Positions 60,345-64,000 of a DNA stretch of 64,000 nt are shown here, piece by piece (position 1 is the first letter of the stretch; each line of letters opens with the position of its first letter). A program made the translations under genes and the position numbers. A model generated the notes under the pieces. It saw only the letters and a list, made by a program, of their open reading frames with translations, was not told the origin of the DNA and made no database searches. Source of the DNA: Manis javanica (lineage: Eukaryota; Chordata; Mammalia; Pholidota; Manidae); NCBI RefSeq assembly GCF_040802235.1, contig NC_133168.1, forward strand, positions 32,507,759 to 32,571,758, given 5' to 3'.

Positions 60345-61035
60345 AAAAAGGCACCGGCGGCAGTTCCCGTCGCAGGGGAAAGGCCTCAGAGGAAAGCCTG
60401 TGAGCGAAAGGAAGTGAGGGCGCAGGAGGCCCGCAGCCCGGCGCCTGAGCGCCACAGAAGCCTCTAAATTCCCACGGGGGTTTCTGAGAGCTGCCCTGGT
60501 GGGAGGGGAAGGGCTACACAGAGAGACCAAAGGGAAGAGAAACAAAAGCAAAGGACCTTGGGGTAAGCTGAGAGAACCTGCAGGGGCAGCGGCAGAACTA
60601 GTGGCAGTGAAGACGCAGGCGCAGAGATGGCCGAGCCCGCCCGTCCTCGCTGCTCAAACTGCCCCCAGGACAGTAAGGGGGGGCCCTCCATCTGTCTCCA
60701 GTCAGACACGAGGTTGAGAGGTTGCCTGCGCAACTTGAAAGAGAAGTATAACATTCAAGAAGGGGGAAAATGCCTCTTTCGAAGGGGACTTTCCCTTGCC
60801 GCTGAGGTTTCAGATCATGTTCTGCAGCAATCTCCTGGCCTGTGAGGGGATTTCAGGGAAATGAGACAACTCAGATGCAAATCGCAAAGCAAAGAAAACT
60901 CAGCAGTGGCTTGAGAAAGCTAACTGAACCATGCTGAGTTGGACAAGGCAAAACTCTAAGAAGGCAGCGCTCAGGACAGCAGGCGCCACTTTTGAGAGCG
61001 AACAGCGCGGAGAGGAGCGCTGATCGGCCTTAAGA
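60345..61035 (+). promoter_or_regulatory. CpG island-like patch, candidate promoter/first exon
   Basis: By eye I count about 29 CpGs in 690 bp, far above the rest of the window. The densest parts are 60350-60460 and 60600-60660. Motifs include the NRF1-like ACGCAGGCGCAG at 60612-60623, a YY1-like GATGGCC at 60626-60632, and G-rich Sp1-like GGGAGGGG near 60500. A good donor GG|GTAAGC lies at 60562/60563. An ATG in fair context (60627, G at -3 and G at +4) opens a 72-codon frame to 60845 starting MAEPARPRCSNCPQD, which I do not recognise. This could be the 5' exon of a coding or non-coding gene, a retrocopy, or an unmethylated element. No LTR ends seen. Confidence 0.55.
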
Positions 61036-61059
61036 ATAGCTGGAGCCTCTATGCATTGA

Positions 61060-61235
61060 AAGTCTATGTGCCAGAAGCTTTGCATGCATTCTCTTTTAAG
61101 CTTACAGCAGATCTTACGAATAGACATTTTGTCCCCATTCTCATCTGTGAAGATGAAAAAACACACTTAGAGAAATAAAGTAAGAAATTAGTCCAAATCA
61201 TACAATTCCAGGGCCAGGATTCAAATGAAGGCCCA
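61060..61235 (-). mobile_element. MIR SINE, antisense
   Basis: 'tatgtgccagaagctttgcatgcattctcttttaagcttacagcagatcttacg', 'acattttgtccccattctcatctgtgaagatgaaaaaac', 'agtaagaaattagtccaaatcatacaattccagggccaggattcaaatg' give the full reversed MIR. It starts directly after the CpG-rich patch. Confidence 0.92.
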
Positions 61236-61399
61236 TCTGATAGCAATTACCATGCTTCTCCCCTTGACCCTTTTGCCACTGATTCATGTGACTCACTCTG
61301 CAAGTCACACATGTTATACCTAGATTCTTTATACCTAGATTTTTCCTTGTTACATGGCACAATAAAAGCTAATGCTAGATAAGATGATAGCTTAAAATT

Positions 61400-61560
61400 A
61401 ACTGATTTAAGCCCTGATGTATCTCTGTCACTAACCAGTTTTGTGGAAATGGAAAGCTCATGTAACTTCTCTAGGTCTCATTTTTCTCATCTATAATATT
61501 GGGCTATGGTGGGGCCTCTCCAGCTCCTAACTTCTATGAGGAGTACCTAGTCTTCACATG
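61400..61560 (+). mobile_element. MIR SINE
   Basis: 'agccctgatgtatctctgtcactaaccagttttgtggaaatgg' followed by 'catgtaacttctctaggtctcatttttctcatctataatattgggc' is a MIR core with moderate divergence. Confidence 0.75.
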
Positions 61561-63134
61561 TCAAAATAAGGAAGGAAAAATCAAAGTTGCTTTTCTCAGT
61601 ATACAATTCTATTACCATATTCCAGTTCTGTGTGCATAATACACATTTAAGGGACCTATGCTTAAAAAGCAAAAATGCTGGTAAACATTTTTTTACATGG
61701 CCTTGAAAATGAACACAAAGTATTCCTAGCCAAACCTCTGCTAACAGGAAGGCTGAATAAAAAAACAGCTAAGCAACATTCTTTAGCTCTGTCCCAGCAT
61801 AAATCATCTCTCACTGTAGGAAAATGATTACTTGCTCGGAACTAAGGCCTATGAATCATTATAATGCTGTCCTCAGTCTCTGATCGACCAAGAACTAAGG
61901 GGGAAAGACTAAGAAATTGGGGTGTGAACTCTGAATTGCCAACAGTTTCACTCATGACAACATAAGGGATAGAAACTGAAAGCTAAGTGAGCTGCAGGGT
62001 TTAAATGGAGTCATAACACTGCTATGCTGTGTGGAGGACTCTACAGCAGAATGACATTGGCCCCGGCTGTCTGAGTCATTCCTTGGGTCTGAGTTTTTAC
62101 AGCCAGAAGAGTCATTGATCAGCAAATGCAAATAATGCCACCCCTGAGCATGTTGGAACAGGCAATGGGCATGTTAATTCGTGCTGTGTAAGAGACATCT
62201 TCCTCATCTGATAACACCAGCAAACATTAAAAAAGAAGGGGTTAAATTACTCAGCATCAGGGTCCGTGTTCTGGAATAGACATGAGAGACAGACACTGCA
62301 AACACACTTTTCATTGTGGTTTCAGCAGATACAGTGCTATAGTTCTCCTTTGTTGCTCTAAGCGATGGCATATCTACTGCAAATAGTATTTATATTATAT
62401 TTTTCTATATGGCTTTGAGGTCTTTAGACATCAAAAAAATATGTTCTGTTTGAACAGGGAGCTATTTTGTAATTAAAGGCATAGAAATACAGAATTTTTA
62501 TAAAATTGCATATATAAAATCCTAGGAATTTAGGGAAGGCAATAAAAAAACTGATCTCTTAACTATTCTATTGTTCTCCACTTTCTTTAATGTATTACTT
62601 AAAGGTACTGAAAGTAGAAGTCCACTGCTGTGATGATGTAGAAGGGAAGATGTTTAAAATTCTCCCTGTCCTAGGAGTAGTTGTTATAATATGGCCTTCT
62701 GCTGTTGGTTTTGATTAGGGAACTAGAATGAGGTTACTTGCAATAATGAAATGCAACCATAGCTAACTCAGTCTCAACTGATGTCAAGAAATAGCAGGTC
62801 TTTGAATGTGAAAACCTGAGAAAATGGAAGCCTCTTTCTATTGCTGTCAGGACAAGGATAGAATAATATTCTTCACATAAGTTCACAGAACTCCAGGCCC
62901 ATAAGCTACTCTGCTAAAGGTTTTATTCCCCAAAGTAAACAGTTTGGAAAACCCTGCACAGTGGTGTCCCTTGTACCACACCCACCTTTTTGGAGAAACA
63001 TGAGCACTGTTGTGAGACCTAGCATATCCCAGATTTACTGAGAATCCCAGATCCACTCCCCTGTCCCCTTTTTCTTTTTCTTTTCTTTTTTTTATTATTG
63101 CTACCAATATCATTATTATTCATTATCTTTTTAA
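61561..63134. other. Unique DNA, possible enhancer at 62.05-62.26 kb
   Basis: No gene and no named repeat. AP-1 site TGAGTCA at 62072-62078, octamer ATGCAAAT at 62126-62133 and a MAF-type TTACTCAGCA at 62247-62256 lie within 190 bp. A pyrimidine-rich tract is present at 63065-63093. Confidence 0.4.
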
Positions 63135-64000
63135 AAATTTTTTATTAAGATATGATTAATATACACTCTTATGAAGGTTTCACATGAAAAAACAATGTGG
63201 TTACTATATTTACCCATATTATCAAGTCCCCACCCATACTCCAGTGCAGTCACTGTCCATCAGTGTAGTAAAATGCCACAGATCCACTATTTGCCTTCTC
63301 TGTGCTACACTGTTTTCCCCATGATCCCCCACACCATGTGTACTAAACATAATACCCCTCAGTCCCCTTCTCCTTCCATCCCCACCTGTCATCCCACACC
63401 CCTCCCCTTTGGTAACCACTAGTTCCTTCTTGGAGTCTCTGAGTCTGCTGCTATTCTTTTCCTTCAGTCTTGCTTCATTGATATACTCCACAAATGAAGG
63501 AAATCACTTCGCACTTGTCTCTCTCTGCCTGGCTTACTTCACTGAGCATAATGTCCTCCAGCTCCATTCATGTTGTTGCAAATGGTAGGGTTTGTTTCTT
63601 TCTTATGGCTGAATAGTATTCCATTGTCTATATATACCACCCCTTTTTCATCTATTCATCTACTGATGGACACTTAGGTTGCTTCCATATCTTGGCTACT
63701 GTAAAAACTGCTGCAATAAACATAGGGGTGCATATGTCTGTTTGAATCTGGGAAGTTGTATTCTTTGGGTAAATTCCAAGGAGTAGGATTCCCAGGTCAA
63801 ATGGTATTTCTGTTTTTAGTTTTCTGAGGAACATCCATACTGCTTTCCATAATGGTTGAACTAGCTTACATTCCCACCAGCAGTGTAGGAGGGTTCCCCT
63901 TTCTCCACATCCCCGCCAGCATTTGTTGTTCTTAGTCTTTTCGATGCTGGCCATCCTTACTGGTGTGAGGTGATACCTCATTGTGGTTTTACTTTGCATT
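63135..64000 (-). mobile_element. Younger L1, 3' end, antisense, cut by window edge
   Basis: The plus strand reads as a reversed L1: the A/T tail (about 63130-63150), 'cactcttatgaaggtttcacatg', the reversed G-rich 3' UTR tract (63385-63410) and then ORF2. The ORF2 tail is open from the window edge to 63652 (at least 115 codons: [16 protein letters not shown]... to SVDE), with no stop or frameshift in the visible part. This is the best preserved L1 coding segment in the window. The element continues beyond 64000. Same family as the L1 at 4.4 kb. Confidence 0.93.

Noticed and set aside
1..64000. CRISPR arrays, bacterial operons, rRNA, tRNA and snRNA genes
   Set aside because: No regularly spaced direct repeats with spacers, no ribosome binding sites with long frames, and no cloverleaf or U6-like sequence were seen.

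Overview
This is an AT-rich, CpG-poor, intron-less stretch of a placental-mammal nuclear genome. It carries L1 LINEs with 3' poly-A/AATAAA ends, mammalian-wide MIR and L2 copies, MLT1-type (ERVL-MaLR) LTRs, a MER5A-like DNA transposon, two solo LTRs and many GT/GA/CA microsatellites. I see no bacterial-style operon, CRISPR array, rRNA, tRNA or snRNA gene, and no open frame that I recognise as a cellular protein. The longest frames (about 145 codons or fewer) are chance frames, L1 ORF2 fragments or unrecognised. I see no primate Alu, rodent B1/B2, ruminant BovB/Bov-tA, carnivore tRNA-Lys SINE or equine ERE. That and the style of the younger L1s suggest a SINE-poor, non-primate, non-rodent placental (perhaps a laurasiatherian such as a pangolin). 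The species guess is weak.

Layout. 1-4.4 kb is unique AT-rich DNA with one MLT1 LTR and one MIR. 4.4-10.6 kb is a nearly full-length but dead L1 (5' UTR, ORF1, ORF2, 3' UTR). 12.06-12.62 kb is a well-defined solo LTR with a 4-bp target duplication. 13.5-14.9 kb and 21.5-22.4 kb are old antisense L1s. 22.6-24.75 kb has three old LTR-like pieces in one orientation. 25-35 kb is mostly unique DNA with microsatellites and is repeat-poor around 30-32 kb. 35.9-39.3 kb holds two L2 copies. 39.52-39.97 kb is a second solo LTR. 40-44 kb is unique and contains a 126-codon minus-strand frame with an internal Cys repeat. 44.7-52.4 kb holds L1, MIR and L2 copies. 53-60 kb has MIRs and MaLR-like LTRs. 60.35-61.03 kb is the only real CpG-rich patch and could be a promoter/first exon. 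The window ends inside a younger minus-strand L1 (63.1-64.0 kb).

There is no set of genes working together here. The content is a retrotransposon landscape in intergenic or intronic DNA with a few candidate regulatory patches. I did not find a convincing new biological system. The items most worth checking are the CpG island, the Cys-repeat frame at 42.75-43.13 kb and the two solo LTRs. Repeat family names come from remembered consensus features, not from a search, and repeat boundaries are approximate unless TG/CA ends or target duplications are given.
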